The notes beneath the pieces were generated by a model. It saw nothing but the letters and a program-made list of their open reading frames with translations, was not told the origin of the DNA and made no database searches. Position numbers and translations under genes: made by a program. From assembly GCA_029782025.1 (NCBI GenBank), contig JAKOVR010000219.1, positions 62,001 to 126,000 on the forward strand: a DNA stretch of 64,000 nucleotides, in the 5' to 3' direction. Each line of letters opens with the position of its first letter. Position 1 is the first letter of the stretch. Origin of the DNA: Actinomycetes bacterium (GTDB taxonomy: Bacteria; Actinomycetota; Acidimicrobiia; Acidimicrobiales; Acidimicrobilacustridaceae). This document shows, in pieces, positions 7,558 through 15,106 of this stretch.

Positions 7558-7974
7558 TCAGCCGCCGATTCCGCGGGGAACGATCCACTGCGTCGGCTGA
7601 TCGGTCACCGCGCCGATCAGGTCGTAGTCGTGGTCGTAGTGAAGCACCGTCGCCCCATGGACTTCCGCGGTCGCGGCGACGATGAGATCCGGCAGCGGCA
7701 GGCGGTGCTGCCCGCGTGTGGCGAGAAGGTGCTGAACCTCCATCGCCCGGTCCATCACCTCCAGGTCGACCGGGAGCCACCGCAGCTTCGCGAGGTCGAC
7801 CTGGAGCGTCTCGTAGTCCTTGCGGTTGCGGGCCGAGAACAGGACCTCGAGCGCGATGAGGTGGCACGATGCGAGCGCGTTCTCTGCGAGCAGGAGCGCC
7901 AGCAGGTCGCGGGCATCATTGCTGTGCCGGCGTTGCTCGAGGGCGGACTTGTCGGCCAAGTACAGCCGGGTCAT
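7558..7974 (-). CDS. vapC: VapC-type PIN-domain toxin
   Basis: This 138-residue PIN-domain ribonuclease is the toxin of a type II toxin-antitoxin pair. The acidic metal-binding set is visible: D8 (YLADKS), E43 (IALEV), D96 (PLPDLIVAATA) and D114/D116 (HYDHDYD). Its ATG (7974) overlaps the antitoxin stop codon as ATGA, the usual coupled arrangement. RNA cleavage and growth arrest are known for the family; the specific target is unknown. It lies just outside the predicted element boundary, end-on to the tRNA fragment. Confidence 0.93.
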   Translation of the reverse strand: MTRLYLADKSALEQRRHSNDARDLLALLLAENALASCHLIALEVLFSARNRKDYETLQVDLAKLRWLPVDLEVMDRAMEVQHLLATRGQHRLPLPDLIVAATAEVHGATVLHYDHDYDLIGAVTDQPTQWIVPRGIGG

Positions 7975-8174
7975 CGCCAGGCGCCGCGCATCACCTCGGG
8001 GTCGGCGAGGTCAGTGGCTGCCTTGTCCAGGTCGTCGAGGAAGGCCAGCCGGGCTTCACGAGCCGCCACCTCGGCCAGCGCCCGGTTCACCGTGTCGACC
8101 TTCGTCGAGGTGCCCAGCACCCGGGCAGCGGCCTTCAGGCTCTCGTCGTTGATGTCGATCACTGTGCGGGTCAC
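7971..8174 (-). CDS. vapB: VapB-type ribbon-helix-helix antitoxin
   Basis: This 67-residue antitoxin has an N-terminal beta-strand plus helix pair, TRTVIDINDESLKAAARVLGTSTKVDTVNRALAEV, as in the VapB family, and a C-terminal toxin-binding tail. GTG 8174 is chosen because AGGAGGG stands 5 bases upstream. A pair of TGATATCA palindromes lies directly upstream and should be the autoregulatory operator for the antitoxin-toxin complex. Confidence 0.92.
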   Translation of the reverse strand: MTRTVIDINDESLKAAARVLGTSTKVDTVNRALAEVAAREARLAFLDDLDKAATDLADPEVMRGAWR

Positions 8175-8184
8175 GGAACCCTCC

Positions 8185-8214
8185 TGATATCACGTCTGAC
8201 CGATGATGATATCA
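8185..8214. promoter_or_regulatory. Double TGATATCA operator of vapBC
   Basis: The palindrome TGATATCA occurs at 8185-8192 and 8207-8214, 22 bp apart, about two helical turns, so both face one side of DNA. The proximal copy sits just upstream of the vapB ribosome-binding site. Ribbon-helix-helix antitoxins bind such paired sites. Confidence 0.75.
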
Positions 8215-8279
8215 AGCGCAGCACGGTCCGGTCCGACACCGGGGGCGCGGTGGGGCCGGCCGCCTCCCCTCGATGTGTG

Positions 8280-8285
8280 TATAGT
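8280..8285 (+). promoter_or_regulatory. -10 element TATAGT of second TA module
   Basis: TATAGT ends 7 bases before the ATG at 8293 with no ribosome-binding site between, so the transcript is probably leaderless. Confidence 0.65.
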
Positions 8286-8292
8286 TAGACGT

Positions 8293-8541
8293 ATGCCACG
8301 GCTCCAGGTCTACCTGCCGGACGACCTCTACGACGAGTTGAAGGAGCGCGGTCTGCCCGCGTCTGAGCTGCTCCAAGAGGCGGTCCGAGCCGAGCTACGT
8401 CGCCAGGCGCTGCTCGACGAGACCGACGCGTATCTGGCCGAGCTGACCGACGAAGTCGGTCAGCCCACACCTGACGAGCTGGCCCGGGCCGAAGCGATCG
8501 CGCGGCGTCTCCGGTCGCACCGCTCACAGCGGGCAAGTTGA
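8293..8541 (+). CDS. CopG/RHH-type antitoxin
   Basis: This 82-residue antitoxin has an N-terminal ribbon-helix-helix (MPRLQVYLPDDLYDELKERGLPASELLQEAVRAEL) and a charged C-terminus that would wrap the toxin. The ATG at 8293 is favoured over the upstream ATG at 8203 because the RHH strand begins right after it and a good -10 hexamer ends 7 bases before it. The extra upstream residues would be low-complexity. Its partner toxin gene starts 3 bp after the stop codon. Confidence 0.87.
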   Translation: MPRLQVYLPDDLYDELKERGLPASELLQEAVRAELRRQALLDETDAYLAELTDEVGQPTPDELARAEAIARRLRSHRSQRAS

Positions 8542-8544
8542 AAG

Positions 8545-8925
8545 ATGCTGGTCCTCGATAGCGGCGCCGTCACTCGGCTGGCCAAACGAACCCGACAGAA
8601 CGCGGCGACCATCGCTGCACTCCGCCGCGAAGGGTTGTGGCCGCCACTCGTCCCTTCGGTCGTGCTGGTCGAAGCCACGACTGGTCGTCCCGGTCCCGAC
8701 GCCAACAGGAACCGACTGCTCAAGACCTGTGACGTCGTCACCGATCTGCCCGAGTTGACCGCCCGACGCGCGGCACAGCTGCGATATCAAGCCCGGAAGG
8801 GATCAGTGGTTGACGCGCTGCTGGTGGCCGTTGCCGAACCCGGGGGCACGGTCTTCACTGGTGACCCGGACGATCTACGTGCGTTGGCCGCGCACGCGAA
8901 GCAGGTCACCATCGAAACGACGTGA
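8545..8925 (+). CDS. PIN-domain toxin (second module)
   Basis: This 126-residue VapC-like ribonuclease toxin has its acidic residues in order: D5 (VLDSGAV), E43 (VLVEATTG), D90 (SVVDALLVAVA) and D107/D109 (FTGDPDDL). The start codon follows the antitoxin stop by 3 bp. It is paired with an RHH antitoxin unlike the VapB of the first module, and oriented away from it. RNA target unknown. Confidence 0.9.
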   Translation: MLVLDSGAVTRLAKRTRQNAATIAALRREGLWPPLVPSVVLVEATTGRPGPDANRNRLLKTCDVVTDLPELTARRAAQLRYQARKGSVVDALLVAVAEPGGTVFTGDPDDLRALAAHAKQVTIETT

Positions 8926-9042
8926 CGCTCGTCGCTCGCGCGCTGGCCGGCGATCGGCCGCGCAGGTCAGGCCACTCTGAACGGTGATCTGCCCGGGTGG
9001 TCGGCAGCAGGACGGAAGGTTGCACCGAGACAGACCGGATCC

Positions 9043-9048
9043 TATCCT
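9043..9048 (+). promoter_or_regulatory. -10 element TATCCT of third TA module
   Basis: TATCCT lies 8 bases before the ATG at 9057 and overlaps the left arm of the operator palindrome, so repressor binding would block it directly. The transcript is probably leaderless. Confidence 0.6.
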
Positions 9049-9071
9049 TTACTTCCATGGCTGAAGTAAAG
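9047..9071. promoter_or_regulatory. Operator palindrome over the AbrB antitoxin start codon
   Basis: CTTTACTTC and GAAGTAAAG are perfect 9-bp arms with a 7-base spacer containing the antitoxin ATG. In a leaderless gene this places the operator across -10, transcription start and start codon. Confidence 0.75.
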
Positions 9072-9302
9072 AACCGGCGTCGAGGGACGTCCCGGCTCAG
9101 TTCCAAGCACCAGGTCACCATTCCCTCCGACGCGCTGCGCGCCGCTGGCCTCGAGGTCGGCGAACGCCTGGTCTTCCACGCCGAAGGTCCCGGCCGAGTC
9201 GTGCTCGAACGGGAGGCAGACGTCCTCGAGGAGTTCTCGGGCGCCCTTACCGGCGTCTACGAGCCCAATGAGCTTGACCGGTTGCGCGGCGAATGGGACT
9301 GA
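9057..9302 (+). CDS. AbrB/SpoVT-type antitoxin
   Basis: This 81-residue antitoxin has the swapped-hairpin AbrB fold: RLSSKHQVTIPSDALRAAGLEVGERLVFHAEGPGRVVLERE. This is the DNA-binding half of many VapB-type antitoxins. The ATG at 9057 (MAEVKNRR) is chosen because it directly precedes the domain and lies 8 bases after a TATCCT -10; the longer frame from 8997 would read through the promoter. The C-terminus (LTGVYEPNELDRLRGEWD) should bind the toxin, whose gene overlaps the last 10 bases. Confidence 0.9.
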   Translation: MAEVKNRRRGTSRLSSKHQVTIPSDALRAAGLEVGERLVFHAEGPGRVVLEREADVLEEFSGALTGVYEPNELDRLRGEWD

Positions 9303-9706
9303 CCGTTCTCGACGCCGGCGTCATCATCGGGTACCTCGACAACAACGATGCCCACCATCCCGCAGCGCTCGAGGCGCTCCGTGACGCACGCGGTCGCAAC
9401 GATCGGCTGATCTTGCCCGCGTCGGCCTTCGCCGAGATCCTCGTCGGCCCGCACCGAAAGGGCGCCAAGGCAGTCGCAGCTGTCCAAGCGCTCGTTCAAC
9501 GGGTCCCCCTCGAGATCCATCCGCTCGACGCCGACATCGCGACAGCCGCCGCGGCACTGCGGGCCCGCCACAACTCCCTCAGGCTTCCTGACGCACTCGT
9601 GATCGCCACGGCGGACCACCTGAACGCGGATCATCTCGTCACCGCCGACCGCAAATGGCCGACCCGATCCAAGCTGAAGATCGCCCCCACCGTCACCGTG
9701 CTCTAG
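9293..9706 (+). CDS. PIN-domain toxin (third module)
   Basis: This 137-residue PIN ribonuclease toxin shows D7 (TVLDAGV), E48 (AFAEILVG), D100 (RLPDALVIATA) and D119 (VTADRKW), the metal-binding set. ATG 9293 overlaps the AbrB antitoxin by 10 bases. It is the third PIN toxin within 2.2 kb. The three toxins differ clearly in sequence, so this is not a recent triplication. Confidence 0.92.
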   Translation: MGLTVLDAGVIIGYLDNNDAHHPAALEALRDARGRNDRLILPASAFAEILVGPHRKGAKAVAAVQALVQRVPLEIHPLDADIATAAAALRARHNSLRLPDALVIATADHLNADHLVTADRKWPTRSKLKIAPTVTVL

Positions 9707-9809
9707 CCCTCCGATCGGTGAGAAGGGTGGAGATCGGTGGCTCCGTCCGGTACAACGGTGGGGGCGAGGCGGCTCCTCCAGGTCGGAGAGGTCGCGCCTG
9801 CAGCGAACC

Positions 9810-10367
9810 ATGGCGATCGGTACAGCCTTTCCGGCGGTGCTCGCCCTCGCCAAGGAGGGCGACGGTGACGCGCTGGCGCGCGTCTACCGCGACGTGTCCC
9901 CGATCGTGCTCGGCTGCCTCCGGGCCAACCGGGTGCCCGACCCCGAGGACGTGGCCGGCGACGTCTTCGTGTCGATGGTGCAGAGCATCGGGCACTTCGA
10001 CGGGTCCGAGGACCAGTTCCGGAGCTGGTTGCTCACCATCGCCCACCGGCGTATGGTCGACGAGCTCCGTGCGCACACCCGTGCCCCCGCCGATCCGACC
10101 GATCCCGACGACCTGCCGGAGCTCGCCGGCACCCGGCCGGGCACCGACGTAGAAGCCGGCGACCGGCTGGCCACCCGGGGCATCCTCGACGCCATCGACG
10201 CCCTCACCCCTGATCAGCGCTCGGTGGTCATGCTGCGCGTGCTGGCCGACCTTCCGGTGCGGGAGATCGCGGCGATCACCGGCAAACCCGAGACCGCGGT
10301 GAAGTCGCTCCTGCACCGGGGCCTCGCCCGCCTGCACCAGTTGCTCGAGCATCACCTCGTCGGCTGA
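9810..10367 (+). CDS. ECF-type RNA polymerase sigma factor
   Basis: This 185-residue group 4 sigma factor has region 2 at residues about 20-90 (VYRDVSPIVLGCLRANRVPDPEDVAGDVFVSM...FRSWLLTIAHRRMVDELR) and region 4 at about 125-182 (ALTPDQRSVVMLRVLADLPVREIAAITGKPETAVKSLLHRGLARL). It would direct RNA polymerase to a small regulon. No anti-sigma gene adjoins it; the downstream gene is convergent. The spacer between regions is rich in Asp and Pro. Confidence 0.92.
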   Translation: MAIGTAFPAVLALAKEGDGDALARVYRDVSPIVLGCLRANRVPDPEDVAGDVFVSMVQSIGHFDGSEDQFRSWLLTIAHRRMVDELRAHTRAPADPTDPDDLPELAGTRPGTDVEAGDRLATRGILDAIDALTPDQRSVVMLRVLADLPVREIAAITGKPETAVKSLLHRGLARLHQLLEHHLVG

Positions 10368-10759
10368 CGGGTCGCCGCCGAGAATTTCGCCGATCGGCCG
10401 GTCGGACCCGTAGCGAATCGCGCCCGGCGTCGATTGCCCAGTTGTCGAGTTCACACGCAGGGGACCACGTCAGGGTGGTAGAGGGCCTGCCCCCGAAGGT
10501 TGTCGCTGACCTTCGGGCCCGCTCCGCCCAGGCCGGTGCCCTGCGAGCTCGATGTCACCTTCGGATGCTTGCCCCATCTGAGTGGTGATGCGAACGACCG
10601 GGCAGCACGGGCCGTCACTAGCCGCCGGCGGGCCGTGCCACCCGGGAATCGCAGTGGTGGCGGCAGCGCCCCGAGCGCCGCCGCCACCCACCATCCTCGA
10701 TCTCCGACCACCTCGGTGCCGTCTCCGTCAGGGGGCGGCACCGTGGTCGTTCCCGGGGG
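10368..10759. other. Intergenic region between convergent genes
   Basis: This is 392 bp with no gene I can support; the short frames here lack protein-like composition. It holds the terminator hairpin at 10492-10517. Nothing else is evident. Confidence 0.5.
10492..10517. terminator. Bidirectional hairpin terminator
   Basis: CCCGAAGGT and ACCTTCGGG form a perfect 9-bp stem with an 8-base loop between the convergent sigma-factor and amidohydrolase-like genes. It lacks a T-tract, as is usual in GC-rich actinobacteria. Confidence 0.6.
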
Positions 10760-11662
10760 TCACCCGGCGGCGTCGAGACCAAGGATGCGGGCGGCGTTGC
10801 CGTACAGGAACTTGGGCCACACCTCGGCATCGAAGGGGACCGACGGCATGTCGGCGAAGATCCGGTCGAAGGTCAGCCCGGCCGGGAAGTACCCGGCGTA
10901 GAGGACCTTGTCGGCCCCCCGGGTGTTGGCGTAGTCGACGATGGCCTTCGGGTAGTGGCGGGGCGCGAACGCCGAGGTGGAGTAGTAGAGGTTGGGCCAC
11001 TTGAGCATCAGCTTGACGGCGAGGTCGGTCCACGGCTCGGCGCCGTGCCGCATCACGAAGACGAGCTCGGGGAAGAACCAGCAGACCTCGTCGATGAGCT
11101 CGACCTTCTGTGGGGCCATCGGGATCCGCGGGCCGGGCACGCCTGCGCACACGAAGATGGGGATGCCGAGCTCGATGCACTTGGCGTAGATGGGGTAGTA
11201 GCGCTTGTCGTTGATCGGCACCTGGTAGCCGGCGGGGAAGGTGGTGGCCGCCACGGCGCCGTAGGTGGCGTGCATCCGCTCGAGGTACCGGACGGCGTCC
11301 ATGCCCCCATTGGGATCGATCTCCACGGATGCCCGGAACCGGTCGGGGTGCTCCTGCAGGGCTCGGATGGCGTCGGGGCGGTCGTCGCGCACGCCGACCA
11401 TCGCCGTGGCGATGCCGAAGCGGTCGAGGTTGTCGAGGACGAGCGCGACGGTGTCGACGTTGTGCTCGACCTCGGCCGGGAGATCCTTGAACATGTACTG
11501 GGCCGGGAAGGTGAACTCCTCCTGGCTCTCCCGGTCCCGCAGATGGGGGGCCAGGAACTTGTAGGCCTCGCGCCGGTCGGCCTTGGGGAACCCCACCATC
11601 GTGTCGATGATCGGCATCCCGGCGAAAGGCGTCCCGGCGTTGGGGGTGGGGTCGTCGGCCAT
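10760..11662 (-). CDS. Amidohydrolase-2-like TIM-barrel protein
   Basis: This 300-residue protein has the layout of the amidohydrolase-2 family (metal-dependent hydrolases and decarboxylases): PIIDTMVGFP at the first strand, NLDRFGIATAMVGV, HPDRFRASVEIDPN, IPIFVCAGVPG, and a late FVMRHGAEPW strand plus LYGNAARILGLD at the end. The usual HxH metal pair after strand one is absent (IDTMVGF), so metal binding and chemistry are doubtful. ATG 11662 has GTGGAGGC upstream. A palindrome at 11684-11697 overlaps its promoter region, suggesting control by a TetR-like repressor. The substrate is unknown. Confidence 0.75.
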   Translation of the reverse strand: MADDPTPNAGTPFAGMPIIDTMVGFPKADRREAYKFLAPHLRDRESQEEFTFPAQYMFKDLPAEVEHNVDTVALVLDNLDRFGIATAMVGVRDDRPDAIRALQEHPDRFRASVEIDPNGGMDAVRYLERMHATYGAVAATTFPAGYQVPINDKRYYPIYAKCIELGIPIFVCAGVPGPRIPMAPQKVELIDEVCWFFPELVFVMRHGAEPWTDLAVKLMLKWPNLYYSTSAFAPRHYPKAIVDYANTRGADKVLYAGYFPAGLTFDRIFADMPSVPFDAEVWPKFLYGNAARILGLDAAG

Positions 11663-11683
11663 GCCTCCACTCTAGAGAGAAAC

Positions 11684-11697
11684 GAGAACAGGTTCTC
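11684..11697. promoter_or_regulatory. GAGAACAGGTTCTC palindrome, candidate TetR-family operator
   Basis: This is a perfect palindrome with core AACAGGTT, 22 bp upstream of the amidohydrolase-like gene and 81 bp before the response regulator. The AACnnGTT core resembles KstR-type lipid-catabolism operators, though the outer bases differ. The regulator itself is not in the window. Confidence 0.5.
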
Positions 11698-11777
11698 ATT
11701 CTGTGCCAGGGGCCTGCACCGGATCTGCACACGTCGCGCGGGACTTCTGCACCGGCGGTTCCGTACTGTTCGATCCC

Positions 11778-12494
11778 GTGAGCAGCGCGACGACGCCGGC
11801 GGGAGGGCCGGGCCGCATCCGCACCGTGGCGGTGGTGGAGGACGAGGCCGTCATCGCGTCGGCCGTCGCGGCGCGGTTGGCCAGCGCCGGCTTCGCCGTC
11901 GAGGTGGCCCACGACGGCCCGAGCGGCGTGGCCCTGGTGGAGCGGATCCAGCCCGATCTCGTCGTCCTCGACCTGATGCTCCCCGGATTCGACGGGTTGG
12001 AGGTGTGCCGGCGGATCCAGGCCGGACGCCGCGTGCCCGTGCTCATGCTCACCGCCCGCGACGCGGAGACCGACCTGCTGGTGGGCCTGGCCGTCGGGGC
12101 CGACGACTACCTCACCAAACCGTTCAGCCCCCGCGAGCTGGTGGCCCGGGTGCACGCCATTCTCCGCCGGGTCGAGACGGCCGTCCTCCCGCCCGTCACC
12201 GAGTTGCGGATCGGCGCCGTCGAGCTCCAGGTGCCGAGCCGCCGCGTCCTCCGCGACGGCGAGGAGGTCCACCTCACGCCCACCGAGTTCGAGCTCATCG
12301 CCTTCCTCGCCGCCCATCCCGGGGTGGTGTTCACCCGGGAACAGCTCCTGGCCGAGGTGTGGGGCTACCGCGACGGCTCGGGGCTGCGCACCGTCGACTC
12401 CCACATCCGGGCCGTCCGGCGCAAGCTCGGCAACGACGTGGTGCGCACGGTGCACGCGGTCGGCTACGCCCTCGGCGAGGGCGGGCATGGCTGA
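11778..12494 (+). CDS. OmpR-family response regulator
   Basis: This 238-residue two-component regulator has a receiver domain at residues 14-128 with acidic pair E21/D22, phosphoacceptor D65 (VVLDLMLPG) and Lys in LTKPFSPRE. The C-terminal winged helix (about 140-235) includes TPTEFELIAFLAAHPGVVFTREQLLAEVWGY and RTVDSHIRAVRRKLG. GTG 11778 is chosen because the residues before it are not conserved-looking. It overlaps the sensor kinase gene by 8 bases. Confidence 0.94.
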   Translation: MSSATTPAGGPGRIRTVAVVEDEAVIASAVAARLASAGFAVEVAHDGPSGVALVERIQPDLVVLDLMLPGFDGLEVCRRIQAGRRVPVLMLTARDAETDLLVGLAVGADDYLTKPFSPRELVARVHAILRRVETAVLPPVTELRIGAVELQVPSRRVLRDGEEVHLTPTEFELIAFLAAHPGVVFTREQLLAEVWGYRDGSGLRTVDSHIRAVRRKLGNDVVRTVHAVGYALGEGGHG

Positions 12495-13545
12495 CGCCGA
12501 CCCCGGGCGCGGCGACCCCCCGCCGTCCCGCCCGTGGTGGGACATCCGCCCCCTCGACAAGGTGTCGTCGGTGCGCATGAAGTTCGCCATCCTCATCGTG
12601 GTCGCCGTCGGGATCAGCGCCACGGTGAGCCAGGTGGGGCTCTGGCTCCACATCCCGGTCGTGTACCGGCCCCTGATCGCCATGGTCATCTCGATGCTCC
12701 TGGTGCGCCTCGTGGCCCACGGCCTGACGGCGCCGCTGCGGGAGATGGAGCGGGCGGTGGCCGAGATGGCCAAGGGCGACTACGGGCAGCGGGTCACGGC
12801 CAGCGGGGCCGACGAGGTGGGCCGGCTGGCCGCGGCCTTCAACGCCATGGCGGCCGAGCTGGCCGAGGTGGAGCAGCAGCGCAAGGACCTCATCGCCAAC
12901 GTCTCCCACGAGCTGCGTACCCCGCTCTCCGCGCTGCAGGCCAAGCTCGAGAACCTGGTGGACGGGGTCGAGCAACCCGACCCCGAGGTCCTGGCCGTGA
13001 TGCTGGCCCAGACCGAACGGCTCGGTCGGCTCGTGTCCCAGCTCCTCGACCTGTCCCGTCTCGAATCGGGCGCCGTGCCGCTGCACCGCGAGCACGTGGC
13101 CCTGGCCGCCGTGCTCGAGCCGGCAGCGGCCGAAGCCCGCCTGCACCGCCCCGATCTCCGGGTCGACCTGGCCGTCGAACCGCCGACCCTGGCCGTCGAC
13201 GCCGATCCCGAGCGGTTGCACCAGGTCATCGCCAACCTGCTCGACAACGCCGCCCGGCACTCGCCGCCGGACGCACCCGTCACCCTGACCGGCCGGACCG
13301 TGGGCCACCAGGTGGTCATCGATGTCGCCGATCACGGCCCGGGCATCCCCGACGGCGAGCGGGGCCGGGTGTTCGAGCGGTTCTACCGGGCCGACCAGAG
13401 CCGACCGCACGACGGCTCGGGCTCCGGGCTCGGGCTGGCCATCGCCCGGTGGATCGTGGACCTGCACGGCGGCACCATCCGGGCCGAGGCCCGGGAGCCC
13501 CACGGGTGCCGCATGGTGATCGAGCTCCCCCTGGAGGTGCCATGA
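12487..13545 (+). CDS. Sensor histidine kinase
   Basis: This 352-residue membrane kinase is paired with the upstream regulator. Transmembrane segments lie at about 33-54 and 59-80, so the extracellular loop is nearly absent and the signal is probably sensed within the membrane. A HAMP segment follows, then the HisKA box with H141 (NVSHELRTPLSAL). The ATPase has the N box (NLLDNAARHS), G1 (DHGPGIPDGE), F box (FERFYRAD) and G2 (GSGLGLAIARWIV). ATG 12487 lies inside the regulator gene. It overlaps the next gene as ATGA, so all three are one transcript. Confidence 0.94.
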   Translation: MADADPGRGDPPPSRPWWDIRPLDKVSSVRMKFAILIVVAVGISATVSQVGLWLHIPVVYRPLIAMVISMLLVRLVAHGLTAPLREMERAVAEMAKGDYGQRVTASGADEVGRLAAAFNAMAAELAEVEQQRKDLIANVSHELRTPLSALQAKLENLVDGVEQPDPEVLAVMLAQTERLGRLVSQLLDLSRLESGAVPLHREHVALAAVLEPAAAEARLHRPDLRVDLAVEPPTLAVDADPERLHQVIANLLDNAARHSPPDAPVTLTGRTVGHQVVIDVADHGPGIPDGERGRVFERFYRADQSRPHDGSGSGLGLAIARWIVDLHGGTIRAEAREPHGCRMVIELPLEVP

Positions 13546-15053
13546 CCGAGGTGTTCGCCGATCCCCGCTGGGATTCCCGCTGGACCGAGCCGCCCGCGCC
13601 GCCGCCCCCTCGGCCCCCGCGCTGGCGGCCGGCTCGGCCCCGAGCCACCGGCCGGGAGCTCCTCCTGGTGGTGGTGGTCGGGGTGGTGGTCGACAGCATG
13701 CTGCACAGCCGCCTGGCCGGCCTCGCCGGTGCCGGCGCCGTCGGGGCCGCAGCCGTCGCCCTCGTGGTGAGCGGGCGGGTCCGGAGCCACGCCGCGGCGG
13801 CGATGGCCGCCCTCGCCGTGCCGGTCGGGGCCATCCTGGCTGTCCGCTCGGCGTGGTGGGTGGTGCTCCCGGTGGCCGCGGCCGCGTCGACGCTGCTCGC
13901 GGCCAGCGCCAGCTTCGGGTCGGGCGGTCGGCTGGCCAGCCAGGACGCCTGGTCGCTGATCCGCCGGGCCGGTCGCGTGCTCGGCTCGGGCATCGACGCC
14001 ACCGCCTTCCTGGTCCGGGGCGGTGTGGCGGCGGCCCCTTCGGCGCCGGGTCGGCGCCGGGCCGTCCCGGTGCTCCGCGGTGCCCTCGTCGCCGGCCCGA
14101 TCCTCCTCGTGCTCGGGGCGTTGCTGGCCTCGGCCGACCCGGTCTTCGCCTCCTACCTCCGCCTCCCCTTCGATGTCGACGAGCTCGGCGGGCACCTCGC
14201 CGGGATCGCCCTCGGCGCCCTGGCCATGGCCGCCCTCATCCGGGAGGCGGCCCGGCCGCCGCTCGAGGACGCCGCCGCCCACCCGGGCCGCGTCGGGGTC
14301 ACCGAGGCGCTGGTCCTCCTCGGCGGTCTGGTCGCCCTCTACGGGCTCTTCGCGCTCGCCCAGGTCCAGGTCGCCTTCGGCGGGGCCGACGTGGTGCGGC
14401 GCGCCGGCCACCTCACCCGGGCCGAGTACGCCCGCCAGGGCTTCTTCCAACTGGTGGCCGTGAGCGCCATCACCCTCGGCGTGCTTCTCGCCGTGCGGGC
14501 GCTGGTCCGCCCGGGCACCCGCCGCCAAGCCCTCGCGTTCACGGCGGTGGGCGAGGCGGCGGTGGCCCTCACGCTGGTGATCGTGGCCGTGGCCCTGGTG
14601 CGGCTGCGGCTCTACGACGATGCCTACGGCCTGACCGCGCTGCGGTTCGCCGTGATCGCCACGACCGTGTGGATCGGCGCCGTGTTCGTCCTCGTGGGCG
14701 CGGCCCTCCTCCGCCCGGTGTGGCACCGCAACTGGCTCCTGCCCGCCATCGTCGCCTCGGCCCTCCTCGGCACCGTGCTCACGGCGGCGGCGGACCCGGA
14801 GGCCGTGATCGCCCGCCACAACCTCGAGGTGCCCACGGCCGAGGGGACCATCGACGCGGCGTACCTCGCCTCGCTGTCCGACGACGCCGTGCCCGACGTC
14901 GTGGCCCGTCTCGACCGGCTCTCGCCCTGGTCCCGCCAGGTCCTCACCGACGCGCTGTGCCGGCGGCGGACGCTCGAGGGGCGGGGCCCGGCCGGGTGGA
15001 ACGGGGCGGCGGCCGAGGCCGAGGCGGCGCTGGCCCCGATCTGCCCGACCTGA
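13542..15053 (+). CDS. DUF4173/DUF4153-type polytopic membrane protein
   Basis: This 503-residue integral membrane protein has about 12 hydrophobic segments and a Pro-rich cytoplasmic N-terminus. The stretch LYGLFALAQVQVAFGG...LTRAEYARQGFFQLVAV is characteristic of the DUF4173/DUF4153 family, and the C-terminal tail carries LSDDAVPDVVARLDRLSPW. Function is unknown in the family. ATG 13542 overlaps the histidine kinase stop codon, so it is co-translated with the two-component system and may be its sensing partner or its output. Confidence 0.85.
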   Translation: MTEVFADPRWDSRWTEPPAPPPPRPPRWRPARPRATGRELLLVVVVGVVVDSMLHSRLAGLAGAGAVGAAAVALVVSGRVRSHAAAAMAALAVPVGAILAVRSAWWVVLPVAAAASTLLAASASFGSGGRLASQDAWSLIRRAGRVLGSGIDATAFLVRGGVAAAPSAPGRRRAVPVLRGALVAGPILLVLGALLASADPVFASYLRLPFDVDELGGHLAGIALGALAMAALIREAARPPLEDAAAHPGRVGVTEALVLLGGLVALYGLFALAQVQVAFGGADVVRRAGHLTRAEYARQGFFQLVAVSAITLGVLLAVRALVRPGTRRQALAFTAVGEAAVALTLVIVAVALVRLRLYDDAYGLTALRFAVIATTVWIGAVFVLVGAALLRPVWHRNWLLPAIVASALLGTVLTAAADPEAVIARHNLEVPTAEGTIDAAYLASLSDDAVPDVVARLDRLSPWSRQVLTDALCRRRTLEGRGPAGWNGAAAEAEAALAPICPT

Positions 15054-15106
15054 CCTTCCGGGTCGCGGGCCGCCGACGGCCGGGGCCCGGGTGCGAGACT
15101 GCGCCC

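Noticed and set aside
9810..10367. Anti-sigma partner for the first ECF sigma factor
   Set aside because: The downstream gene is convergent and unrelated, and no membrane protein adjoins it.
10728..12773. 681-codon leftward open frame
   Set aside because: It lies antisense to the response regulator and kinase; composition is His/Arg/Pro-rich without domains.
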